This document shows positions 1-9,700 of a stretch of 64,000 nt of DNA, piece by piece (positions within the stretch are counted from its first letter, which is position 1; each line of letters opens with the position of its first letter). Below the pieces are notes generated by a model. That model had not been told where the DNA came from and did no database searches. It worked only from the letters and a program-made list of their open reading frames with translations. Both the position numbers and the translations under genes were made by a program. This DNA comes from Lentzea albidocapillata (GTDB lineage: Bacteria; Actinomycetota; Actinomycetes; Mycobacteriales; Pseudonocardiaceae): positions 248,001 to 312,000 of the forward strand of contig NZ_JOEA01000005.1 of NCBI RefSeq assembly GCF_000719115.1. Direction: 5' to 3'.

Positions 1-1
1 G

Positions 2-2134
2 CACAACCCGCCGCAGCCAGCGGTCGAGGAACGCTCCGAGCTGCCTCCGCCGAACATGCCGAAGCGCGGCAACGAACACCTGCCCATCGACCCGGCCGGG
101 GACGCCGTCAAGCGCGCCCGCGAGGACCTCGCCGATCTGTCCATTGAGGACGACGACGCCGAGATGACCGAGCAGGAAGCGGCGCCGTTCAACGAGAACG
201 GCGTGCACAACGCGGCCTACGAGAACCTGGCGCAGGGCCACCCGCTCACCCAGATCACCGCGGAGAACTACCTGCAGCGGACGCAGGAGAGCATCGACGC
301 CAACGAGAAGCCGTCGTTCGTGGTCAGCATGATCGTAGAGGCGAGTAAGCTCGACCAGCTCGACAATGTGATCAACGGTGTCATGGCCGGCTCGCAGGAC
401 ATGGACGGCCGCGTGGCGTTCGTGCTCGGCGTGAACGGCGCGACGCAGGCGGAGATCGACGCCTCGATCGCCGGCGCGACCCCGTCGGTCAACGGCCGCA
501 CGGAACCGGTCGCACTGGTGAGCGTTCCGCACGGGCCCAAGGGCTTCAAGTTCGGCGAGACCCGCAACGCCACGCTGGACAGCGACGCCCACGTGTTCGC
601 GGTGACGGCCCTGGCGGCCACCGGAACGCACCCGTACGTGGCGGTCATGGACTTCGACGCGGGCGACCGCACGACCCGGCAGGGCGGGCACGTCTTCGAC
701 CACGTCACGCGGCTCATCGACGGCACGGTCGGCGACGACGCCGTCGACCCGTCGCGGCCGCTGATGATCGGCGGCGGGTACCGGGTCGCCGTCACGCCGG
801 AGCAACTGCACGCCGCCGTCCTCACGCGCATCGGCGACGACTCGAAGACCACGGACGCGCAGAAGGAGACCCTGCGGGCGAAGCTGGCCGAGCCGGACTT
901 CCACGAGCGGTTCGTACAGGTGATCGACGCGGACATGCACGCGCGCCGGACCCAGCAGGGCATCCACCCGTTGCTGCCCTACACGCCGGAGCCGAACCTG
1001 TTCGTCGACGGCCTCGTGCCGCTGGCGGAGCCGAAGGTGCGGTTCGGCGAGGGCCAGGCGGAGTTCGGGCAGCTCGGCCAGTCGCTCAACCGGTTCTACG
1101 CCGCGGAGCTCGCCAAGCTGCACACCCCGGCCGACGCCGCGGACATGGACGCCGCCACCGAACGCGCCAAAGTGGACGTTCAGAACAACCGGCACCCGGT
1201 GCGCGGCCAGGCGTTCACGACCGACTTCGTGGCGGGCGACACCGGCACCGACCTGTCCAGGATCGCCTACGGGCTGATCAAGGACGGCAAGCTGCCGCAG
1301 TCGCACACCGCGCTGCCGAACGTGTCGGAGCGGTTCCTCGACGGCAAGTCCTCCAAGGCGGGCACCAAGTTCGCCGACGAGCGCGAACGTCTCGCCACCG
1401 GAGCGCACGCGGTAGTCGAGCCGTTCCTGCCGCCTGCGGACGGGCAGACCACGAACACGTGGAACCCGCCGGCCAAGATGAAGACCCAGCTCGGCGCGCC
1501 GCAGAAGAACCGGATGAACCCGGCGGTGTCCGCGCCGATGCCCGCGCCGTTCGAGCAGGTGCAGGCGGGCATCCAGAAGGACCAGAAGGTCGTCGCGGCC
1601 CACGGGCTGGTGGCGTCCGACCACGTGAGCACCGCGCGGCGGCAGCTGCGGTTCCTCAACGAGGACCTGCTGGTCCGCCAGCCCACGCCGCCGGTCACCG
1701 CCAACGGCCTGTACGCGGTCGTCGGCCAGGCCCGCGGGGTCGATCCGGTGACGCTGCGCCGGCAGGTCGTCGGACTGGCCGCCGGCCACCGGGCCGTGAC
1801 CAAGGCCGTGGCGGACTACTCCGTCGGCAGGCCGATGCACCAGGGCCACCTGTACGGGGCACTGGTGGAGAACCAGAACTGGCACATGCACGCCGACGCC
1901 GCCGAGAACAGCGGCTGGACCAACGCCCGTGACCTGCTCGGACACCTGATCGCGACGCAGCAGAGCGTCAACGTCCGGATCCACCAGGAAGGCCACGAGC
2001 CGGTGCTGCTGCGTCCGATGGGCCCGCCGTTCCCCGACACCGTCGAGGTCGAGGTGGTGATGGACGGACGGCAGGTCACCTACCGGCCGTACCAGCCGCC
2101 TGGAGGGCTGCAGCCGGACGTGCAGATGCATTAG
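2..2134 (+). CDS. Glycosyltransferase-like, possibly toxin-like protein, N-terminus outside window
   Basis: The frame is open from base 2, upstream of the first ATG at 56, and that ATG has no Shine-Dalgarno sequence. The upstream codons are Pro/Glu-rich, so this is probably the C-terminal part of a larger protein. About residues 85-330 (numbered from the ATG) look like a GT-A nucleotide-sugar transferase fold: an opening SFVVSMIVEA strand and a DxD-like metal site MDFDAGDRT (D199/D201). The last ~130 residues form a separate globular domain beginning at NGLYAVVGQARG, reminiscent of OTU-like peptidase domains but with no cysteine at the expected place. Glycosyltransferase and peptidase modules at the ends of long low-complexity proteins are common in actinobacterial polymorphic toxins and secretion-system effectors. 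That role is inference. An HTH gene follows one base after the stop. Confidence 0.6.
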   Translation, partial: HNPPQPAVEERSELPPPNMPKRGNEHLPIDPAGDAVKRAREDLADLSIEDDDAEMTEQEAAPFNENGVHNAAYENLAQGHPLTQITAENYLQRTQESIDANEKPSFVVSMIVEASKLDQLDNVINGVMAGSQDMDGRVAFVLGVNGATQAEIDASIAGATPSVNGRTEPVALVSVPHGPKGFKFGETRNATLDSDAHVFAVTALAATGTHPYVAVMDFDAGDRTTRQGGHVFDHVTRLIDGTVGDDAVDPSRPLMIGGGYRVAVTPEQLHAAVLTRIGDDSKTTDAQKETLRAKLAEPDFHERFVQVIDADMHARRTQQGIHPLLPYTPEPNLFVDGLVPLAEPKVRFGEGQAEFGQLGQSLNRFYAAELAKLHTPADAADMDAATERAKVDVQNNRHPVRGQAFTTDFVAGDTGTDLSRIAYGLIKDGKLPQSHTALPNVSERFLDGKSSKAGTKFADERERLATGAHAVVEPFLPPADGQTTNTWNPPAKMKTQLGAPQKNRMNPAVSAPMPAPFEQVQAGIQKDQKVVAAHGLVASDHVSTARRQLRFLNEDLLVRQPTPPVTANGLYAVVGQARGVDPVTLRRQVVGLAAGHRAVTKAVADYSVGRPMHQGHLYGALVENQNWHMHADAAENSGWTNARDLLGHLIATQQSVNVRIHQEGHEPVLLRPMGPPFPDTVEVEVVMDGRQVTYRPYQPPGGLQPDVQMH

Positions 2135-2135
2135 C

Positions 2136-2990
2136 GTGACCAGCGTGGACGAGTTCGCGCAGGCGCTCCGGACGGCGATCACGAATCGCGGTCTCGGTCT
2201 GGAGCGCCTGCGCGAACACCTCTCCCAGAACGGCGTGACCGTCTCCATGGCGACGCTGAGCTACTGGCAGACGGGCCGCAGCCGGCCCGAGCGGCAGAAG
2301 TCGCTGCAGGCCGTCGTCCACTTGGAACACATCCTGGAGCTGCCGCCCGGCCACCTCTCGGAACTGCTGGGGCCGCCGCGCCCGCGTGGCCGCTGGCTGC
2401 GCAACGCCCCGGCGCCGATGTCCGCGTTCTGGTCCCCGCAGACGCCCGTCGAGCACGCGCTGAACGGCCTCGACACGCAGTGGGACGACCAGCTCCTGCG
2501 CGTGAGCCAGCAGGACTTCGTGACGATCGGGGCGGACCGCACCGAGCGGGTCTTCCGGTCGCGGCAGGTGCTGTCGGCGTCGATGACCGGGCCCGACCGG
2601 TGGGTCGTGATCATGCACATCGACGACCACGACCGGCCGTTGCCGCTGGTCAGCGCCCTGAAGAACTGCACGGTCGGCCAGGTGGTCCGCGAGCCGGCCG
2701 AGGGGCTGCTGGTCGCGGAGCTGCTGTTCGAACGGCCGTTGCGCAAGGGCGAGAGTGTCGTGATCGAGCACGAGCTGGTGAACCAGGACCCGTGTCCGCC
2801 CGCGACGAACTACGAGCGCAAGTTCCGGCTGCCGACGCGGGAGTACGTGCTGGAGGTGACGTTCGAGGGCGCCCCTCCCAGCTCCGTCACCCAGCTCGCG
2901 GACGGGTCCGCCGTCGCCGCCGGCCGCACGCTGCTGGACGTCGCTCTGGACGTGCAGCCCGGCGTCCGCGGCTTCAGCTGGACCTGGTGA
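2136..2990 (+). CDS. XRE-like helix-turn-helix DNA-binding protein
   Basis: A 284-aa protein with a GTG start one base after the preceding stop, so almost certainly co-transcribed and translationally coupled. Residues 1-85 form an XRE-like HTH: VDEFAQALRTAI leads in, and SMATLSYWQTGRSRPERQ is the recognition region. The remaining ~190 residues are a beta-rich domain with no motif I recognise, perhaps a ligand-sensing or oligomerisation domain. It may regulate the large upstream gene, but no operator is visible in the window. The 3' end overlaps the convergent MFS gene by 17 bp. Confidence 0.75.
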   Translation: MTSVDEFAQALRTAITNRGLGLERLREHLSQNGVTVSMATLSYWQTGRSRPERQKSLQAVVHLEHILELPPGHLSELLGPPRPRGRWLRNAPAPMSAFWSPQTPVEHALNGLDTQWDDQLLRVSQQDFVTIGADRTERVFRSRQVLSASMTGPDRWVVIMHIDDHDRPLPLVSALKNCTVGQVVREPAEGLLVAELLFERPLRKGESVVIEHELVNQDPCPPATNYERKFRLPTREYVLEVTFEGAPPSSVTQLADGSAVAAGRTLLDVALDVQPGVRGFSWTW

Positions 2991-4191
2991 ACCCCCTGGA
3001 GCTCGGGACCAGTGCGGCTGCTGCGGGGGCAGCGAAGCAGATGACCGCGCAGGCGCCCAGCACGACGCCGGCCCCGAAGTGGTCGATGGCCGGTGCGATG
3101 AAGGCCAGGCCGACCGGCGCGAGGCCGAAGGAGAGCAGGAAGTCGAGCGAGGAGACGCGGGCGAGCTTGCCCGGCTCGACCTCTCGCTGGACCGCGGTGA
3201 ACCACGGGACGTTGAACAGCTCGATCCCGACACCCGCCACGACGTACACGGCGATCAGCACGAACCAGTGCACCGGCAGCAGCAGGGCCAGCGGGACCAG
3301 GCCGTAGCAGGCCAGTCCGGCCAGTGCGGCCCATCCTGGCGTCTTCGGACGCCAGCGGCCGATCAGCGCGGCTCCCGCCAGCGCACCGAGGGTGTACGCG
3401 GTCGTGGCGGCCGCCAGCACCGCCTCCGTGTCGTAGCGGTCGCGGCTCACCACCGGCAGCAGGACGGCCGTGGCGGAGTAGCCGAAGGCGACCATCGCGG
3501 TCAGCGCGCCGAGTCCGGAGAGCAGCCACGGATGGCGGCGTGCCTCGTTCAGGCCTTCGAGGAAGTCCGCCGCGAAGCTGGCCTGGGCGGTGGTGCGATC
3601 TGGTGCCCTGGTGCCTTGGGGGAGCACGAACGCGGCGGCCAGCCAGAGCGCGGCGGTGATGATCAGTAGTGCCCTGGCGTCGACCAGGAGCGCGGCGAGA
3701 GCGGTGAGGCTCGGGGCGGCCAGCGTGGTCACCCTGATGGCGAGGGTGGTCGCGGCGTTGGCCTGCTGCCGTTGCGACTCGGGAACCACCTCGGCCACCA
3801 TCGCCTGGAACGCGGGCCGGCAGCCGGCCTGACCGGCACCGACGATCGCGGCCGCGGCGGCCATGAGCACCAACGACCTGCCCATGCCGAGCGCGATCAC
3901 GGGTGTCATGACCGCGCCGGTGAGGCACGACCAGAAGACCACGTTGCGTCGTGAATGGCGATCGGCGAGCACACCGGCCACGGGTACCACGACCAGGAAA
4001 CCGACGGTTCTGGTGGCGAGGACGACGCCAAGTTCGACGGCGGTGATCGAACGTTCGAGAACGGCCAGGCCGAGCACGAACGGCAGGGCCCACATCGCGA
4101 GCCCCGACGCGGTCGTGCCGGTCCACAGCCGCAGGAAGGCCACGTTCTTCAGGACAGATGGTGCCGTTGCTTTCTCCGTCACGACGACCAA
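2974..4191 (-). CDS. MFS transporter
   Basis: A 405-aa integral membrane protein with about 12 hydrophobic segments. It carries the major facilitator signature between TM2 and TM3 (GVLADRHSRRNV, the G-x-x-x-D-R-x-x-R/K motif A). Length and pattern fit the drug-efflux or MFS_3-like group, so export of a small molecule by proton antiport is likely; the substrate is unknown. The longest frame opens at a TTG (4191); a GTG three codons in (4182) is an equally plausible start, and neither has a strong Shine-Dalgarno sequence. It is monocistronic and convergent with the HTH gene. Confidence 0.85.
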   Translation of the reverse strand: MVVVTEKATAPSVLKNVAFLRLWTGTTASGLAMWALPFVLGLAVLERSITAVELGVVLATRTVGFLVVVPVAGVLADRHSRRNVVFWSCLTGAVMTPVIALGMGRSLVLMAAAAAIVGAGQAGCRPAFQAMVAEVVPESQRQQANAATTLAIRVTTLAAPSLTALAALLVDARALLIITAALWLAAAFVLPQGTRAPDRTTAQASFAADFLEGLNEARRHPWLLSGLGALTAMVAFGYSATAVLLPVVSRDRYDTEAVLAAATTAYTLGALAGAALIGRWRPKTPGWAALAGLACYGLVPLALLLPVHWFVLIAVYVVAGVGIELFNVPWFTAVQREVEPGKLARVSSLDFLLSFGLAPVGLAFIAPAIDHFGAGVVLGACAVICFAAPAAAALVPSSRGFTRSS

Positions 4192-4241
4192 GGCTTCACT
4201 ACTGGCGGACTCCTGACCACACTATTCCCGGTGACCACGCA

Positions 4242-4285
4242 ACAGCCGGGTGTTCCCCCGCGCCTTGAAGGGAACACCCGGCTGT
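4242..4285 (-). terminator. Strong hairpin terminator
   Basis: A perfect 16-bp stem (4242-4257 with 4270-4285) and a 12-nt loop. It lies just beyond the stop of the minus-strand membrane-anchored repeat protein (4313) and before the start of the MFS gene. There is no long T-run, as is common for actinomycete terminators. Confidence 0.8.
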
Positions 4286-4312
4286 CGTGGTGTGCTGTCC
4301 GTTGTGGACAGA

Positions 4313-5149
4313 TCAGCCGATCTTCTCGATCCGCGCGTTGCGGATCAGGAACTTGCCCGGCTCACGGACCTGTTCGAAGGCCGCGTTGTTCAGCAGCGCG
4401 CAGCTGCCGGACACCGACGCCACCTTGACGGTCGTGGACTTGTTGTTGTCGAGGTTCGTCACCTTGAGCGTGGTGCCGATCGGGAACGTGCCGCTGGACG
4501 CGGCGGGCGCGCCACCCTCACCGGACAGCGTGACGGTCGAGCCGTTGCAGACCTGCTGGCCGGTAGCGCCGTTGTCGTTGCCCTGGTTCGCATCGGGCTG
4601 CTGGGTGGGCTGGTTGCCGGCGTTGTCGTTGCCCTGGTTCGCGTTGCCCTGGCCGGCGTCGGCCGCGCCACCGTCACCCGCGCAGCCCGCCGCCTTGCGT
4701 CGCTGCTGGATGAGGTCGACCACGGCCTGCCGGTTCGCGATGCGCGCCTCGGACTGCGAGTCCGGGCTGGACTTCTGGCCCGCGATGAAGCTCAGGTTGT
4801 TCTGCAACGCCTTGTCCAGCCCGCCGCAGTCCTCACCGGACGTGGCGGCCTGCCCGGCTTCGGGCTTGGCCTGGACGTTGTTGCCACAGCCGGCCGCCGC
4901 ACGCCGCTGGTTGATGAGGTTCACGACCTGCTGGCGGTTCTGGATGCGAGCGTCCGACTGCGCGTCGGGGTTCGCCTGCTGACCGGCGATGAAGGTCAGG
5001 TTGTTCTGCAGGGCGGTGTCCAGCCCGCCGCAGTCCTCAGCCGCGTTCGAGTTGGTGCCGCTGAAGGCGAAGATGCCACCGGCGACAGCAGCGATCGCCA
5101 GCACGGCGCCCGCGCCGATCATGGCGGGCTTGCGGTGTCGAGCGCCCAT
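4313..5149 (-). CDS. Membrane-anchored protein with two DCGGLD repeats
   Basis: A 278-aa protein. The ATG has a good GAGGAGA Shine-Dalgarno sequence about 6 nt upstream. A single N-terminal hydrophobic segment (residues 9-30) without a clear cleavage site or lipobox suggests a type II anchor with an extracytoplasmic body. Two ~50-residue repeats follow, each starting EDCGGLD.ALQNNL.FIAGQ and ending QRR.AAGC, so each has a pair of conserved cysteines. Next is a Gln/Asn/Gly-rich linker, then a small beta domain (VCNGSTVTLSGEGG to the end). I recognise no named family and infer a cell-envelope role. The upstream DNA (5219-5262) is conspicuously AT-rich and probably holds the promoter. Confidence 0.7.
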   Translation of the reverse strand: MGARHRKPAMIGAGAVLAIAAVAGGIFAFSGTNSNAAEDCGGLDTALQNNLTFIAGQQANPDAQSDARIQNRQQVVNLINQRRAAAGCGNNVQAKPEAGQAATSGEDCGGLDKALQNNLSFIAGQKSSPDSQSEARIANRQAVVDLIQQRRKAAGCAGDGGAADAGQGNANQGNDNAGNQPTQQPDANQGNDNGATGQQVCNGSTVTLSGEGGAPAASSGTFPIGTTLKVTNLDNNKSTTVKVASVSGSCALLNNAAFEQVREPGKFLIRNARIEKIG

Positions 5150-5339
5150 TCTGTGTCTCCTCGGGGGTCGAACGGTGTTGTACCGATGACTACGGGGAGG
5201 TCACGAACGGGGTTCAAAATGGACTGGACCTTGTTGGTTTTAAATGCTTTTAAGGTTTTGCGGGTGATGGTGATCTTGCTGGTCAGGGCGGGTTCTCGTG
5301 GGCGCGGGCCGCTTTGGTGCCGCGGAGCGGGAGGAACGA

Positions 5340-5795
5340 TCAAGCTGACTCGGCGGCCTGCTTCAGTCGCTGCAGCGTCGCCTCGATGTTGCGCTGGTTC
5401 GTCACAGCGCGGTCCCTCACCCCGGTCGCGAGCCGCGTGACCGGCACGTACCAGCCAGGCCGGCGGTCCCACGTCGATTCGGTGACGCGGCAGCCCTCGC
5501 CGGTCTCCTCGATGTCGTACTGCCAGCGCGACACGGCCATGCCGAGCGACTTCACCTCGAACGCGAACCGGGTCGCGGAGCAGTCGGTCACCGTTGAGGT
5601 CGTCGGCCACTTCCGCCAGCCGCGCTTGTTGAGGCCGCGAAACCGCGCACCGACCCGTGGGCCCGCGGCGTTCAGCCACTTGCCGCCCGAGTACTCCTCG
5701 GCGCACCGACTGAGCCCACGGAGGTCGCTGACCAGCTCGAACACTCGCTGCGGCGAGGCGGCAACGTCGATGTGCGCAGAGGCGTCCGGCGTCAT
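5340..5795 (-). CDS. SRPBCC (START/Bet v1-like) protein
   Basis: A 151-aa protein of the polyketide-cyclase/START-like SRPBCC superfamily, read from ATG 5795 (MTPDASAHIDV). The N-terminal pattern AHIDVAASPQRVFELVSDL and the closing helix after VTRLATGVRDRAV are typical of this ligand-binding helix-grip fold. The frame extends upstream to 5894, but that would overlap the end of the NmrA gene. The chosen start leaves 13 bp between the two genes, which form a minus-strand pair. Such proteins bind hydrophobic ligands; the ligand here is unknown. Confidence 0.75.
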   Translation of the reverse strand: MTPDASAHIDVAASPQRVFELVSDLRGLSRCAEEYSGGKWLNAAGPRVGARFRGLNKRGWRKWPTTSTVTDCSATRFAFEVKSLGMAVSRWQYDIEETGEGCRVTESTWDRRPGWYVPVTRLATGVRDRAVTNQRNIEATLQRLKQAAESA

Positions 5796-5808
5796 GAGGC
5801 CGAACTTA

Positions 5809-6669
5809 CTACGAGTAGGTTCGCTGCACCAGCCACTCACGAACCGTGCGAACGGACGGCACGATCGCCCTCGTCGCGCCGATGTCGGCCGCAACGGGAT
5901 GCGTGCGCAGCCATCGCCACATTCTCGTCAGGTCATCGCCGACGAACCTGTGGAACAGCCAGATCGGCATCCGGAAACCCCGCGGCGGACGACCACGGGC
6001 CTCCCGCCAGAGCGCACGGCACTCGTCGACGCTCCGCACGTCCGCGCAGAGCGGGAGATCCGCACCCACGAACCGGTCCGGCTCCGCGAACACCCTGACC
6101 GCCACGGCGCCGACGTCGTCGGCCGAGAACCACAACAGCGGCCGGTCAGCGCCGATCAGCTTCGGCATCAGGTGCCACATGGACACAGCCGGGTAGAAGT
6201 CCTTGTCCGTCATCAGTTCCATGAACGCCATCGGGCGCAGGACGGTCAGCGGCAGCCCGAGCGACTCCAGGTGGGCCCGCACCACCAGCTTGTTCTCCCA
6301 CTGCCGCACACCGGTTCCCGGCACTCCGGGCCCCGCCGAGGCGTACACCACGTGCCGCACGCCCTCCGAAGCCGCGGCGTCGCCGACCGCGCGGCCCTGG
6401 CGGACCTCCTCGTCGAGGCCGCTGATCATCGGGTTCTGGACGCTGAACACCCCGTGCGCGCCCGCAAAGGCAGGCCGCAGCGAGTCGGGGGAGGCCATGT
6501 CCGCCCGCACCACCTCGGCGCCCGCCGAGGCGAGCCGCCCGGCCGCGGGTGACGAGGGATCACGGGTCAGCGCACGCACCCGCCAGCCACCGGCGAGCAG
6601 GTGCCGTGCGACCGAACCACCCTGGCGTCCGGTCGCACCGGTGACCACGACCAGTCCGGCGTCGTTCAC
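5809..6669 (-). CDS. NmrA-like NAD(P)-binding protein
   Basis: 286 aa from a GTG (6669) preceded by AGGAGG at good spacing; longer frames reach back into the RTX gene terminator and are rejected. The N-terminus has the Rossmann dinucleotide motif VVVTGATGRQGGSVA, followed by an NmrA-type body (RALTRDPSSPA, GVFSVQNPM, VVYASAGPG). The family includes atypical SDR-fold redox sensors and NAD(P)H-dependent reductases. Here the SDR catalytic YxxxK is not evident, which favours a sensor or non-classical reductase. It is the first gene of a pair with the SRPBCC protein. Confidence 0.85.
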   Translation of the reverse strand: MNDAGLVVVTGATGRQGGSVARHLLAGGWRVRALTRDPSSPAAGRLASAGAEVVRADMASPDSLRPAFAGAHGVFSVQNPMISGLDEEVRQGRAVGDAAASEGVRHVVYASAGPGVPGTGVRQWENKLVVRAHLESLGLPLTVLRPMAFMELMTDKDFYPAVSMWHLMPKLIGADRPLLWFSADDVGAVAVRVFAEPDRFVGADLPLCADVRSVDECRALWREARGRPPRGFRMPIWLFHRFVGDDLTRMWRWLRTHPVAADIGATRAIVPSVRTVREWLVQRTYS

Positions 6670-6691
6670 GCCGACCTCCTGTCGGTCCAAC

Positions 6692-6736
6692 GCGGGAGCA
6701 TCCGGAGCCGCTACCCACGGCTCCGGATGCTCCCGC
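6692..6736 (-). terminator. Strong hairpin terminator of the RTX gene
   Basis: A perfect 19-bp stem (6692-6710 with 6718-6736) around the 7-nt loop ctaccca. It begins 7 bp beyond the stop codon of the giant minus-strand RTX gene and lies before the NmrA gene start. It should insulate the two transcription units. Confidence 0.9.
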
Positions 6737-6742
6737 TCGCTC

Positions 6743-9700
6743 TCAGTCCGAGCAGGACACCGGCGAGTCGAAGTGGCCCGGTGTCGTGGGATAGGCGGGC
6801 CCGACGCCGTGCTGGTTGTTGTCGGACGGGTAGACCAGCGCCAGCTCGCGGAACGCCGAGGTGCCACTGGTGGTCGCGTCGCCGGCCGTCTGGCCGGCAC
6901 CCGAGGCCCACGCCAGCTTCTGCAGGAACGCCTCCATACCGGGGCTGCGCTGACGGATGTCGTTGTAACCGCCGTAGGAGGCCGGGCAGTGCGTGTACAG
7001 GTTGTACGCGCCGGCCCAGTCGATCAGGCGGTCACCGGGGTTCGGGCCGTTCTGCGCGCGGTCGGCCTGGAGCACGTCGCGGTCCCAGCCGCCGTAGATC
7101 CAGTCCGTGCCGTCGTGGTGCTGGTTGTCGGCCAGCGTCGCGGGAACGGCGGGGTTGTCGTTGGTCTTCTCGGTCATCTCGAACCACAGGCACGGGTCGA
7201 CCGCGCCGTCGCCGAGCGTCTGCGGCCACAGGCCCTGCGCGCAGTTGCCGGGGTAGGAGCCGCGCGGGTTGAAGTCCAGCACGTCCGACCCGAGCGCACC
7301 CTGTTGCGATGCCGACGAGGTACCGCCGACGCCACCGAAGGTGTGGTCCACGAACCTGTCGTTCGTGCCGCGGGAGGCCGCGTCGAACGTGCCGTTCGTG
7401 AGGCAGTCCGGAGTCTGGGCGTTGACCACCTGGTCGCAGCCCTTGCCGCCCCACAGCACGTCCGCGCCGTCGCCGCCGAACGTCTGGTCGCCGCCGCTGT
7501 CGGCGTTGACCAGGTCGTCGCCGAACCCGGCGTGGATGTTGTCGTTGCCCTGACCGCCGCGCATGCGGTCGTCGCCGCCCTCGGCGATGCCGTTGTGCGG
7601 CATGGCCGGTGCGGTCGGGCCGCCGACGAACTGGTCGCCGTCGACGTCGTGCAGCAGGTCGGCCCGCCGGTCGTAGGAGTCGGCGCGGAAGCCCGTGTAG
7701 GACTCCTGCGGCACCGAGTTCAGGCTCACCGTGAAGCCACGCGCAGCCACGTCGTTGGCGTTCATGTACTCGTTGACCACACCACCGCGGTCACCGAGCA
7801 TCGCGTCCTCGCCGTCGCCGCCGAACATCACGTCGTCGCCGAGCTCGCCGTACATGTCGTCATCGCCGTTCTGGCCGTGCATGGTGTCGTTGCCGTCCTG
7901 ACCCCACATCCCGTCGTTGCCGTCGTCACCGAACATGGTGTCGTTGCCGAAGGCTCCACCGGGTTCACAGGTCGCCTGCGCTGTCGTGCAGAACCTGGTC
8001 GACGGACCGATGTCGGCTACGCGCGACACCGTTGCGTTCGAAGGCACGGCTCCGGACTCGTAACGCTCGGCGTAGACCTGCTCGGTCATCGACCCCGGCT
8101 GGCCCTGCAGCGTGCGCCTCAGGGAACCGTTGTCACCGAGCTGGACGTCGTCCTCGCGGTTGCCCTCGAACGCGTCGCCACCATCGCGGAAGCCCTGGAT
8201 GGTGCTGCCGCCGATCATGTCGTCCTGCCCGTCGGGCGCGGTGCCGACCAGCTGGTCCGGTCCGCTCGCGGTTCCCGGCCAGTTCGGTTCCACCAGCGGT
8301 ACGACCGTGGTCTGCTCCGACGGGGAGCCGAGCCCGCGGTCACCGCGCAGCACGTCACCGCCGCCGTTGCCCTCGAGGTAGTCCGCGTCGCCGTCGCCGG
8401 TGAGGAAGTCCCCACCGTCCTGGCCCCACTGGACGTCCACGCCCGAGCCGCCGGACATCCGGTCGTCACCGAACCGGTCGGCCGGACCGGCCTGCAGGTC
8501 GTAGCGCTGCACGATCCGTTGTGCGGCGGGGTTTCCGCCCGCGGACCCGAGCCGGACCGTGGCCCGCGTCGGGGTCTCCCCCGGCGCCGGGCGCAGCACC
8601 ACGCCGTTGTCACCGATGGCGACGTCGTCACCCGGACCACCGAACATCGCGTCGGCCGAGTCGAGCTGGCCGGCCGTCGTGTCACCCGTGCCGGACAGCG
8701 GCGTGCTGTTGCCACCGACGAGGTCGTCGTCGCCTTCGTCACCCTCGATGAAGTCGATGCCCTGCGAACCCTCGACGTAGTCGTCGGAACCGTTGCCCTT
8801 CAACCGGTCGGGACCGGCCTGGCCGATGATCACGTCGTTCGCGTCGTCACCGTCGACCTCGTCCGGACCGGACGAGTCGGCGTGCGGGGTGAGACCGAGG
8901 TCGTACAGGAAGATCGCGCGCCCGGTCATGCCGCGTTCCAGCGTGATCCGGTTGAGCGTTCCGCCGCGCACGAGCCGGCCGTTGTCACCGAGCACGACGT
9001 CCTGGTCGTTGTTGCCGTGCACGACGTCTCCGGCGTCGGGCTGGCCTGCGCCGGCCGACTCCTCGGTCGAGCTGCCGCCCACCAGGTCGTCCTGACCGTC
9101 GTTGCCGTCGATCCTGTCCCGGGCGGGACCGCCCTCGGCGTAGTCGTCCGACCCGTCACCGGTGATGGCGTCCTCGTCACCCTGACCGTAGATCACGTCC
9201 GAGTCGTCGCCACCGCTGATCTTGTCCTTGCCGGACGTGCCGGCGGCGGGCGTGTACCCGAGGTCGAGCAGTTCGGCCTTGTGCGCCTTGGCGAACTGCC
9301 GCCCGAGCGTGACCGGCGTTGCCTGCGCACCGTCCACAAGGGACAGAACCGCGTTGTCACCGGCGATCAGGTCGGGACCCGAGTCGCCGAACAGGCTGTC
9401 GCCCGCGTCCGGACGACCGGCACCGGAGGCCACCTCGGCGCTGCCGCCGACGATCCGGTCCTCGCCGGAGTCACCGTGCACGACGTCGTCGGCGTTGTTG
9501 CCCTCCAGGTAGTCGTCCTTCGGGCCACCGAACACCTCGTCGTGCGCGAGACCGCCGAACGCCCGGTCCTCGTCCTCGCCACCGAAGACGAAGTCCGCGC
9601 CACCGGCACCGGCGTTCGTCCCGTCGAGGTCGAACGGCGCGTCCACACCGTTGTCGCCGATGACGACGTCGTTGCCGGTGTCGCCGTAGAGGAAGTCGCC

